Made by a program: the position numbers and the translations under genes
Shown: positions 1-5,717 of the stretch, piece by piece
How the letters are laid out: the number at the start of each line of letters is the position of its first letter
Numbering within the stretch: the first letter of the stretch is position 1
Notes under the pieces: model-generated
Told to the model about the DNA's origin: nothing
Seen by the model: only the letters and a program-made list of their open reading frames with translations
Database searches by the model: none
DNA from: Lentisphaeria bacterium UBA1829
GTDB taxonomy: Bacteria; Verrucomicrobiota; Lentisphaeria; Victivallales; UBA1829
DNA length: 8,063 nucleotides
Assembly (NCBI GenBank): GCA_002338895.1
Contig: DDJH01000237.1
Location: 5,606 to 13,668 of the forward strand
Direction of reading: 5' to 3'

Positions 1-780
1 GGGAAAGCGGTGTACTGCGAGAAACCGATCGTCGCGAATCTGGAGCAGGCGGAAGAGCTCTACCGCTTTGTCACCTCGCGCGACTGCCGCTTTCAGATCG
101 GTCTGAATCTTCCGAACTTCCCGGTTGCGCTCAAACTCAAGGAACTTCTGGATGCGAAAATCATCGGCGATCTGGTGATGATCCGGAGCGCCTGCGATGT
201 GGGACAGAACTTCGCGCGCAGTTTTCTGATCAACAAATTCTCCTGCCGGCGCGGCAGTTTTGTAACCGCCAAGCTGACACACGATACGGATCTGCTGCAG
301 CATCTGGCCTCCTCGTATGCGGAAACGGTCTGGGGGACGGGAGCGAATTTTCTGTGGCGCCGTCACGGCGAAGAGCCGATGACCGACGATACCGCTCTCA
401 TCGCCGGAGTTCTTCACAACGGCGCCTTTTTCACCCAGAGTCTGACCAGCTGCGGAAGCGCCTATGAACGGAGGATTCATCTGTTCGGGACCCGGGGCGA
501 AATCCGATCGGAAATTCACGGTTCGGAAATCGAGCTCCGCACTCCCGACGGACACACGGAGATGATCCCCGCGCCGAACCGCTCCGGCGGAGGACACAAC
601 GGGGCGGATCTCCTCACGCTCCGGGGATTTCTGGACTATGTGGATTCGGAGGAGAGAAAGGCGCGATGGCCGGAACGGATCCTCTCCAGCGTGATGATTC
701 CGATGGCGGCGCTGGAAAAACGGGAAATCGAGACGGGGAAATGGTATCGGTCCATTGTCGGGGGAGCGACGGAGGAATGA
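1..780 (+). CDS. Gfo/Idh/MocA-family oxidoreductase, 5'-truncated by the window edge
   Basis: An NAD(P)-dependent sugar, inositol or amino-sugar dehydrogenase of the Gfo/Idh/MocA type. The frame is open from base 1 and reads GKAVYCEKP, so the EKP motif (lysine codon at 22-24) that closes the Rossmann half in this family is present. The nucleotide-binding N-terminus (GxGxxG) lies left of the window. After EKP come the alpha/beta substrate domain, a motif ending LTHDTDLLQHL (His codon at 280-282), where this family usually carries its catalytic histidine, and a C-terminal sheet (RRIHLFGTRGEI) typical of the family. About 259 residues are visible; full members are usually 330-400. The GTG at 10 lies inside the EKP region and is not a real start. 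The TGA stop overlaps the ATG of the next gene, so the two are translationally coupled. The fold is secure; substrate and cofactor preference cannot be read. A role oxidising an N-acyl amino sugar is inferred from neighbours only. Confidence 0.93.
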   Translation, partial: GKAVYCEKPIVANLEQAEELYRFVTSRDCRFQIGLNLPNFPVALKLKELLDAKIIGDLVMIRSACDVGQNFARSFLINKFSCRRGSFVTAKLTHDTDLLQHLASSYAETVWGTGANFLWRRHGEEPMTDDTALIAGVLHNGAFFTQSLTSCGSAYERRIHLFGTRGEIRSEIHGSEIELRTPDGHTEMIPAPNRSGGGHNGADLLTLRGFLDYVDSEERKARWPERILSSVMIPMAALEKREIETGKWYRSIVGGATEE

Positions 781-1928
781 GCGTCTATGAAGAGCTGGGG
801 ATTCCGACGCTGATCAATGCACTCGGAACCTACACGGCGGTCGGCGGCTCCCGGATGTCGGAACAGACTCTGGAAGCGATGTGCGAGGCGGCGCGAAGCT
901 ATGTCTCCATGGAGAAACTGCTGAAAGCGGTCAACCGGAAAGTTGCGGAACTGACACGGAATGAGGCGGCGTTTCTCTGCAACTCCTGCAGTACGGCGAT
1001 CTATCTGGCGACCGCGGGATGCGTCGCGCGTCATTACGGCAGACCGTTCGGAACGCTCACGCAGGAGGAGATCGCCGCCTGCGAGGTCCTTGCGCTCTGG
1101 GGACAGCACATCCCGTACGATCATGCGATCGAACAGCTTGGCGTGAAACTGCGTTTCATCGGCTATCCGAACATGGAGGCGGCCTTCGACAGACGGATGA
1201 TGGAGACGGCGATTCAGGATCACACCGTCTGCTGCTATTTTGCGCCGCGGACCCCTGGCGGATATTACGGTGAAAACTGCATGAATCTGGAACTCTTCCG
1301 GGAGATCGCGCACGGGGCGGGGGTTCCGGTCCTGGTGGACGGAGCCGCCCAGCTTCCCCCGAAATCGAACCTCTGGCTCTTCACGCGGGAGATGGGATGC
1401 GACATGGCCTGCTTCTCGGGAGGCAAGGATCTTGCCGGTCCGCAGGCAAGCGGACTGCTGGTGGGGAAAAAGGAGTATCTGGACACCGTCGCTTCACTGG
1501 GCTTCCCGAACTACGGCTGCGGGAGAATCATGAAGATCGGACGCGAGGAGATCATCGCGCTGTATACGGCGATCCGCCAGTATGTGGAAGCGGATGAGAA
1601 AGCCCGTCTGCAATGGTGTGAAAACGAAGTGGGAAAACTGATTGCCGCGCTCCGGGGAGCGCGTCACTTTTCCGCGGAACGGACCTGGCCGAATCAGGCG
1701 GGGCAGCCGCTGCCGCGGGCGTTTGTCGCCCTGAAGGAGACCCCTCTCTGCGCATCGGAACTGCGGAGGATGCTGGAAGAGGGGACGCCGTCGATCCTCT
1801 GCTATTCGGAGAACCGGCCCGGAGTCTATGTGAATCCGATGTGCCTGGCCGACGGAGAAATGGAACAGATCGCAAACCGGTTCCTTGAACTGGATGAAAT
1901 TCTGACAAAAGGAGAAAACAGAAAATGA
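777..1928 (+). CDS. SelA/DgaE-like PLP-dependent enzyme (probable sugar-acid or amino-acid ammonia-lyase)
   Basis: A 383-residue fold-type I PLP enzyme of the group that contains SelA and the D-glucosaminate-6-phosphate ammonia-lyase DgaE. Visible landmarks: an N-terminal INALGTYTAVGGS segment like that of SelA relatives; a phosphate-cup-like NSCSTAI (69-75); Asp188 in VDGAAQ, the expected partner of the pyridine nitrogen; and FSGGKDLAGPQ (213-223), with Lys217 as the expected Schiff-base lysine in the position of SelA's SGDKLLGGPQ. It is shorter than SelA (about 460) and sits in a catabolic operon, so tRNA selenation is unlikely. Ammonia elimination from a 2-amino acid fits the RidA gene that follows. 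The start is ATG 777: it overlaps the upstream TGA, a GGGGAG at 761-766 lies 10 nt before it, and the frame open further upstream is only gene 1 read out of phase. The next Met is residue 27. The family is firm; the reaction is inferred. Confidence 0.9.
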   Translation: MSVYEELGIPTLINALGTYTAVGGSRMSEQTLEAMCEAARSYVSMEKLLKAVNRKVAELTRNEAAFLCNSCSTAIYLATAGCVARHYGRPFGTLTQEEIAACEVLALWGQHIPYDHAIEQLGVKLRFIGYPNMEAAFDRRMMETAIQDHTVCCYFAPRTPGGYYGENCMNLELFREIAHGAGVPVLVDGAAQLPPKSNLWLFTREMGCDMACFSGGKDLAGPQASGLLVGKKEYLDTVASLGFPNYGCGRIMKIGREEIIALYTAIRQYVEADEKARLQWCENEVGKLIAALRGARHFSAERTWPNQAGQPLPRAFVALKETPLCASELRRMLEEGTPSILCYSENRPGVYVNPMCLADGEMEQIANRFLELDEILTKGENRK

Positions 1929-2371
1929 AAATCGAATCGAAACTTTCCTCAATGGGCATTGAACTTGTTCTTCCGGGTCCGTGCAGCCACCCCATACTGC
2001 ACAGCAAACAGACGGGGAATCTGCTGTTTGTATCGGGGCACGGGACAAAAATCAAAGGCAAAGTCGGCCGGGATCTGAGCACGGAGGAGGGATATGCGGC
2101 GGCGCGGGAGGCGGCGATCCACTGTCTGGAGGCGATCAAACTGCATTGCGGGGATCTGGACAAGGTGAGCAGTTTCGTCAAAGTGTTCGGCATGGTCAAT
2201 GCGGTCGACACCTTCACGGAGCATCCGACCGTGCTGAACGGCGTTTCCGAACTGCTGCTGGAAGCGTTCGGAGAGAAGACGGGGAGCCATGCGCGGTCGG
2301 CGGTCGGAATGGGATCGCTTCCGAACGGAATCGCGGTGGAAGTGGAAATGGTTGTCGAACTGGCGGAGTGA
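1925..2371 (+). CDS. RidA/YjgF-family protein (enamine/imine deaminase)
   Basis: A 148-residue member of the RidA (YjgF/YER057c/UK114) family, small trimeric cytoplasmic proteins that hydrolyse enamine/imine intermediates released by PLP enzymes to keto acids and ammonia. The family signature is near the C-terminus: HARSAVGMGSLPNGIAVEVE (122-141), with Arg124 aligned to the conserved arginine that holds the substrate carboxylate in active RidA proteins. LLFVSGHG (33-40) matches the usual FVSGQ-type strand. It is somewhat longer than E. coli RidA (128), with an extended N-terminus as in the YjgF-like subgroups near catabolic enzymes. The ATG overlaps the stop of the PLP enzyme gene (ATGA), and GGAG at 1911-1914 lies 10 nt upstream. 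Direct coupling to a PLP lyase makes processing of that enzyme's product the natural guess. The family is secure; the exact substrate is not. Confidence 0.93.
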   Translation: MKIESKLSSMGIELVLPGPCSHPILHSKQTGNLLFVSGHGTKIKGKVGRDLSTEEGYAAAREAAIHCLEAIKLHCGDLDKVSSFVKVFGMVNAVDTFTEHPTVLNGVSELLLEAFGEKTGSHARSAVGMGSLPNGIAVEVEMVVELAE

Positions 2372-2377
2372 GAAGGG

Positions 2378-3937
2378 ATGTTTGATCTGCTGATCGCCGG
2401 CGGAAGAATCTATGACGGACGGGGAGGAGCGCCTTTCCGTGCGGATGTCGGGATCCGGCAGGACCGGATCGCCGCGATCGGGAATCTGGATTCCTGCGAA
2501 ACGGCGGAACGGTTCGATGCCTCCGGAATGGCGGTCACGCCCGGCTGGATCGACGTGCACACGCATTCCGACTGGCAGCTGATCCGGAAACCGGACCGGA
2601 AGGAGGCGCTCTGTCAGGGGATCACAACGGAGATTGTCGGAGCCTGCGGGATCGGACTCTTTCCGCTGAAAGATTCCGACTACGCGCCGGTGATGGCCGG
2701 CATCTACGGATCCTGTCCCGACGTGTATGGTTCCTGTTCGGAGTATCTGGATGCGCTTCCGGAGACGGGGACCAATGCGGCGGTCCATCTGGCGCATTCG
2801 CCGCTGCGGTGCGCTCTGTGCGGATTCCGGGACGAGAAACTTCCTGTGAAAAAGGCGCAGGAGCTTGCCCGGCGGGCTTTTGAGGAAGGGGCGTGCGCGC
2901 TTTCGACGGGACTTGCGTATTATCCGGCTTCGTTCAGCGATACGGAGGAGGTGGCGGAGCTCTGCCGGATTGCGGCGGAGTTCGACGCGCCAATCTGCGT
3001 GCATCAGAGAACGGCGCTGCGGGAGAATCACCCCCTCCCCTTCGACTCCCGGGAAGAGGTGCTGGAGTTTGCCCGGCGAAGCGGAGTGCGCGTCCATTTC
3101 TCCCATTACCGGACCAATCCGCGGACCGCGGGGAATCTGGAGGGACTTCTGGAGGTGATCGAACGGGGCGTTTCGGAAGGACTGCGTGTAAGCGCCGATT
3201 TTTATCCCTATCCGGTCGGAGCGGGATATGCGGCGGTCCATCTGCCGATGCGGGTGATGGAGGGGGGGTTCCGACGGATTATCGAACGCCTTGACGATCC
3301 CGTCTGGAGACGATGGATTCTGGATGTCTGGCAGCGGCATCCGGAACAGGGACCGTCGTCCGGGGTTGTGCTCCATGCGCCGCGGCATCCCGAGTATCTC
3401 GGAAGGAGCTACCGGGAGATTGCGGAGATCCGGAAGGAGAGCATACCGGAAATGGTGCTGAATCTTCTGAAAGAGGAGGCGCTTGAACTGGCGTTCCGTC
3501 CGGAAGCGGAAATCCCGGAGGAGACGGGGGAAAGACTGGATCGCGACTTTGTCGAACTGATGCGTCATCCGGCGTTTCTGTTCGGGTCGGATACGCTGCC
3601 GGGACATGCGTTTCCGCATCCGCGAAGCCGGGGGGCGTTTGCGCGGCTGCTGAAACTGGCGGTGCGAAACGAGCTGCCGCTGTCTGAATTTGTGCGAAGC
3701 GCCTCGGCGCGGCCGTGCGAGCTGTTCGGTCTGCGCGGACGGGGGGTTCTTGCGGAGAAGAACTTTGCCGATCTCTGCGTGTTCCGTCCGGAGGAGGTCG
3801 TCGACCGGGCCACGTTTGCGGATCCCTTCCGGGAAGCGGCGGGCATGCGTCTGGTTCTTGTGAACGGGAAGATCGCCGTAAAGGACGGCAGGGCCACCGG
3901 GGTTCTCGCCGGAAGAGCGATTCGCAGAGGAGAATGA
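2378..3937 (+). CDS. N-acyl-D-amino-acid deacylase-type amidohydrolase
   Basis: A 519-residue metal-dependent amidohydrolase of the D-aminoacylase branch, which removes N-acyl groups from D-amino acids or similar 2-acylamino acids. Domain order is as expected: a short beta-sandwich start (FDLLIAGGRIYDG), TIM barrel, then a return to the sandwich ending VLVNGKIAVKDGRATG. Metal-site candidates are His61 and His63 (GWIDVHTHSD), Cys90 in GACGIG (the place of the bridging cysteine in Alcaligenes D-aminoacylase), His209 (VHQRT), His243 (HFSHYR), and Asp405 in FGSDTLPG as catalytic acid/base. Length fits the family (about 480-530). There is no signal peptide, so it is probably cytoplasmic. It starts 6 bp after the RidA gene; GGAG at 2365-2368, across the RidA stop, is 9 nt upstream. 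The HQRT sequence differs from the THMR/THIR form common in characterised D-aminoacylases, so specificity may differ. An N-acyl aminohexonate is an inferred substrate from context. Confidence 0.9.
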   Translation: MFDLLIAGGRIYDGRGGAPFRADVGIRQDRIAAIGNLDSCETAERFDASGMAVTPGWIDVHTHSDWQLIRKPDRKEALCQGITTEIVGACGIGLFPLKDSDYAPVMAGIYGSCPDVYGSCSEYLDALPETGTNAAVHLAHSPLRCALCGFRDEKLPVKKAQELARRAFEEGACALSTGLAYYPASFSDTEEVAELCRIAAEFDAPICVHQRTALRENHPLPFDSREEVLEFARRSGVRVHFSHYRTNPRTAGNLEGLLEVIERGVSEGLRVSADFYPYPVGAGYAAVHLPMRVMEGGFRRIIERLDDPVWRRWILDVWQRHPEQGPSSGVVLHAPRHPEYLGRSYREIAEIRKESIPEMVLNLLKEEALELAFRPEAEIPEETGERLDRDFVELMRHPAFLFGSDTLPGHAFPHPRSRGAFARLLKLAVRNELPLSEFVRSASARPCELFGLRGRGVLAEKNFADLCVFRPEEVVDRATFADPFREAAGMRLVLVNGKIAVKDGRATGVLAGRAIRRGE

Positions 3938-4018
3938 AAAAAACATTTTCCGGGAAAAAAGAAAAACGGAAAACGGATTCCGGGAAATCCGGAAAAAGAA
4001 GGAAAGCAGGGAAAGGGA
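3938..4018 (+). other. Purine-rich intergenic leader with repeated TTCCGGGAAA and a weak hairpin
   Basis: The only sizeable gap inside the plus-strand operon. It is strikingly A/G-rich against its GC-rich surroundings. TTCCGGGAAA occurs twice (3948-3957 and 3978-3987), exactly 30 bp apart, each centred on a near-perfect inverted repeat (TTTTCC-G-GGAAAA in the first). CGGATT (3974-3979) can pair with AATCCG (3986-3991) around a 6-base loop, but no T run follows, so it is not a standard terminator. I see no convincing -35/-10 pair. AGGGA at 4008-4012 serves as ribosome binding site for the next gene. A 42-codon basic reading frame (3934-4062) begins at an ATGA overlap with the preceding stop, but its only nearby GAGGAG lies one base from the ATG, so it is probably not translated as a gene. 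The role of the leader is unknown; it may act as a spacer, an mRNA processing site or an operator. Confidence 0.4.
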
Positions 4019-4939
4019 ATGGGAATCAGAGGGATCTGTCCGATTGCGCCGGCGGTGTTTGACGAGCGGGGCGCGCTGGATCTGGAGGATTACCGGCGCT
4101 GCTGCGAACGGATGATCGAACACGGGGCGGAAGGACTGACACTGTTCGGAATTGCCGGAGAGTATTACAAGCTGGATGCGGAAGAAGAGGAAAAGCTGAT
4201 CGGGATCACGGTGGAGGTCTGCCGTCGCGGACATGTGCCGAGCATTCTGTCGAACACCCGTCATTCGACGGAATCGGCCCTTCTGCGTGCGCGGCGGATC
4301 GAGGATGCGGGGGCCGACTGCATGATGGTGCTTCCGCCGTTTTTTCTGAAGCCGGGCGGCGCGGCGCTGTTCGATCATCTGGAAGCGGTCTGCGCGTCGG
4401 TGAAAATTCCGGTGATGCTGCAGTATGCGCCGGAGCAGACCGGTGTGGGGATTGCGCCGGAAATGCTGGCGAAACTGGCACGGAGACATGAGAATCTGAA
4501 ATATTTCAAGATTGAATGCCGGCCGCCGGGAAGCTATCTTTCCGCGCTGAAGGAGCTGCTGCCGGAAGGACGGGAAATCTTCATCGGGAACGCGGGATTT
4601 CAGATGATCGAGGGATTTGCCCGGGGAGCGGCGGGAGTGATGCCGGGGCCGTCGATGCCGGACGTCTACCGGGCGGTCTGGGATGCGCTTCTTGCGGGGA
4701 ACGACGCGGAGGCCCGGCGGATCCATGGAGTTCTGAATGCGATGCTGAACCACATCCGCCAGAATGTGGAAATGATCATATTCTTTGAGAAACGCATTCT
4801 GAAGCGCCGGGGATTCATCCGGAGCGACTGCTGCCGTACCCCGGCGTTCCGCACGGACCGGATCTACGATTCGATCTTCGACACACTGTATGAGGAGCTC
4901 CGCCGGGAGTTCCGGGAGGCCGGCAATGGGAAGTTATGA
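4019..4939 (+). CDS. DapA/NanA-superfamily class I aldolase or dehydratase (dihydrodipicolinate synthase-like)
   Basis: A 306-residue TIM-barrel lyase of the dihydrodipicolinate synthase/N-acetylneuraminate lyase superfamily, which forms a Schiff base with a 2-keto acid. Seen in sequence: the N-terminal GICPIAPAVFDERGALD; the phosphate/carboxylate-loop motif as FGIAGEYYKL (43-52); Tyr136 in QYAPEQTG, matching the YNVPxRTG tyrosine; and Lys164 in KYFKIE as the Schiff-base lysine. The C-terminal KRILKRRGFI helix pattern is common in sugar-acid members. Length is normal (290-310). The usual GTTGE/GSTGE loop is GIAGE here, so the Thr-Thr relay of true dihydrodipicolinate synthase is missing. Lysine biosynthesis is therefore unlikely; a 2-keto-3-deoxy sugar acid is a better guess. 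ATG 4019 has AGGGA 6 nt upstream. The 3' end overlaps the next gene by 14 bp. The fold is secure; whether it is an aldolase or a dehydratase is open. Confidence 0.9.
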   Translation: MGIRGICPIAPAVFDERGALDLEDYRRCCERMIEHGAEGLTLFGIAGEYYKLDAEEEEKLIGITVEVCRRGHVPSILSNTRHSTESALLRARRIEDAGADCMMVLPPFFLKPGGAALFDHLEAVCASVKIPVMLQYAPEQTGVGIAPEMLAKLARRHENLKYFKIECRPPGSYLSALKELLPEGREIFIGNAGFQMIEGFARGAAGVMPGPSMPDVYRAVWDALLAGNDAEARRIHGVLNAMLNHIRQNVEMIIFFEKRILKRRGFIRSDCCRTPAFRTDRIYDSIFDTLYEELRREFREAGNGKL

Positions 4940-5681
4940 CGATCTGCGCGGGAAACGGGTTCTGGTGACCGGAGCCTCCCGGGGAATCGGAGAAGGGATT
5001 GCGCGGGCGTTTTCATCGGCCGGAGCGCGTCTGTTTTTCCACTACCGGAGCGATGCGGAACTTGCCGGACGGGTCGCGGCGGAACTGCCCGGGGAGGTGC
5101 ATCTTTTCCGGGCCGATCTGAGTGACGACGCTCAGCGTGCGGCAATGTTTGCGGAAATCGAGCGCATCTTCGGCGGTCTTGACGGAGCGGTCAACAACGC
5201 GGGCTGGAACCATCCGCCGCGTCCGCTGGATGCGATCGACCCCGAGCTGTATTACCAGCTGACCGATCTCAATATCAAAGGGACCTTGTTCTGCTGTCTG
5301 AACGAGCTTCGTCTGATGCGGGGCCATGCGGGGAGCATCGTCAACATCGGCTCGGTTCATCAGGACACCTCCGTTCCGGGACGGACCCTCTATGCCGCCA
5401 GCAAGGGAGCCATCCATTCGATGACCGCCCAGCTGGCGATTGAAGCGGGCCCCTCGGGCATCCGGGTCAACAACATCCTCCCCGGCTGCATTGAAACCGG
5501 AGGGAGAATTCCCGCTCCGGACGAGAAAACCGGCATTCCGCTCGGCCGGTACGGGAAACCGGCCGACGTGGCTTCGCTGTGTCTGTTCCTGATCTCCGAC
5601 GACTCCTCCTTCATCAACGGGGCCGATCTGGTGATCGACGGCGGCGTCCATCGGAAACTCGCCCGGATCCTCGATTCCTGA
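4926..5681 (+). CDS. Short-chain dehydrogenase/reductase (classical SDR)
   Basis: A 251-residue NAD(P)-dependent oxidoreductase of the classical SDR family (FabG or glucose-1-dehydrogenase-like length). All key motifs are present: TGASRGIG (15-22) for the dinucleotide, NNAG (90-93), Asn116, catalytic Ser143 in NIGSVH, and Tyr156/Lys160 in YAASK, followed by PGCIETGG and the C-terminal NGADLVIDGG. Arg41 after the second strand (HYRS) hints at NADP(H), though this is a weak predictor. The start is ATG 4926: GGAGG at 4915-4919 is 6 nt upstream and the protein then begins just ahead of the Rossmann fold. An earlier ATG at 4890 would add 12 residues without a better site and lie deeper inside the previous gene. 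It is the last gene of the plus-strand operon, ending 9 bp before a terminator-like hairpin. The substrate is probably a sugar, a sugar acid or an aldehyde from the lyase step, by context only. Confidence 0.93.
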   Translation: MGSYDDLRGKRVLVTGASRGIGEGIARAFSSAGARLFFHYRSDAELAGRVAAELPGEVHLFRADLSDDAQRAAMFAEIERIFGGLDGAVNNAGWNHPPRPLDAIDPELYYQLTDLNIKGTLFCCLNELRLMRGHAGSIVNIGSVHQDTSVPGRTLYAASKGAIHSMTAQLAIEAGPSGIRVNNILPGCIETGGRIPAPDEKTGIPLGRYGKPADVASLCLFLISDDSSFINGADLVIDGGVHRKLARILDS

Positions 5682-5690
5682 CCGGATCCG

Positions 5691-5717
5691 GCGGGGAAAA
5701 AATGTTCCCCGCGTTTT
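5691..5717 (+). terminator. Intrinsic terminator-like hairpin between convergent genes
   Basis: GCGGGGAA (5691-5698) pairs perfectly over 8 bp with TTCCCCGC (5705-5712) around the loop AAAATG, followed on the plus strand by GTTTTC. This suits Rho-independent ending of the SDR operon, though the T run is short. On the minus strand the hairpin lies just after the GH42 stop (5717-5719) but is followed by CGGATCC rather than T residues, so ending in that direction is less convincing. The 35-bp gap between the two stops holds only this element and a CCGGATCCGG palindrome (5682-5691). Confidence 0.65.

Noticed and set aside
666..776. Earlier ATG for the PLP enzyme gene
   Set aside because: The added 37 residues are gene 1 read out of frame and resemble nothing; ATG 777 gives the normal SelA-like N-terminus and an ATGA overlap.
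636..1313. 225-codon minus-strand frame opposite genes 1 and 2
   Set aside because: Shadow of the PLP enzyme gene with Arg/His-rich low-information protein.
777..1928. SelA (selenocysteine synthase) annotation
   Set aside because: Shorter than SelA, altered PLP motif, catabolic context and no selB or tRNA-Sec gene in the window.
3974..3991. Terminator or attenuator in the leader before gene 5
   Set aside because: Only a 6-bp stem with no following T run; the downstream sequence is purine-rich, so ordinary intrinsic termination is not supported.
1949..4753. 934-codon minus-strand reading frame
   Set aside because: It lies opposite three well-recognised genes in exact codon register, is rich in Arg, Pro and His with no domain I recognise, and is explained by avoidance of TTA, CTA and TCA in the sense genes.
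4019..4939. dapA (lysine biosynthesis) annotation
   Set aside because: Lacks the Thr-Thr pair (GIAGE instead of GTTGE) and sits in a sugar-type catabolic operon.
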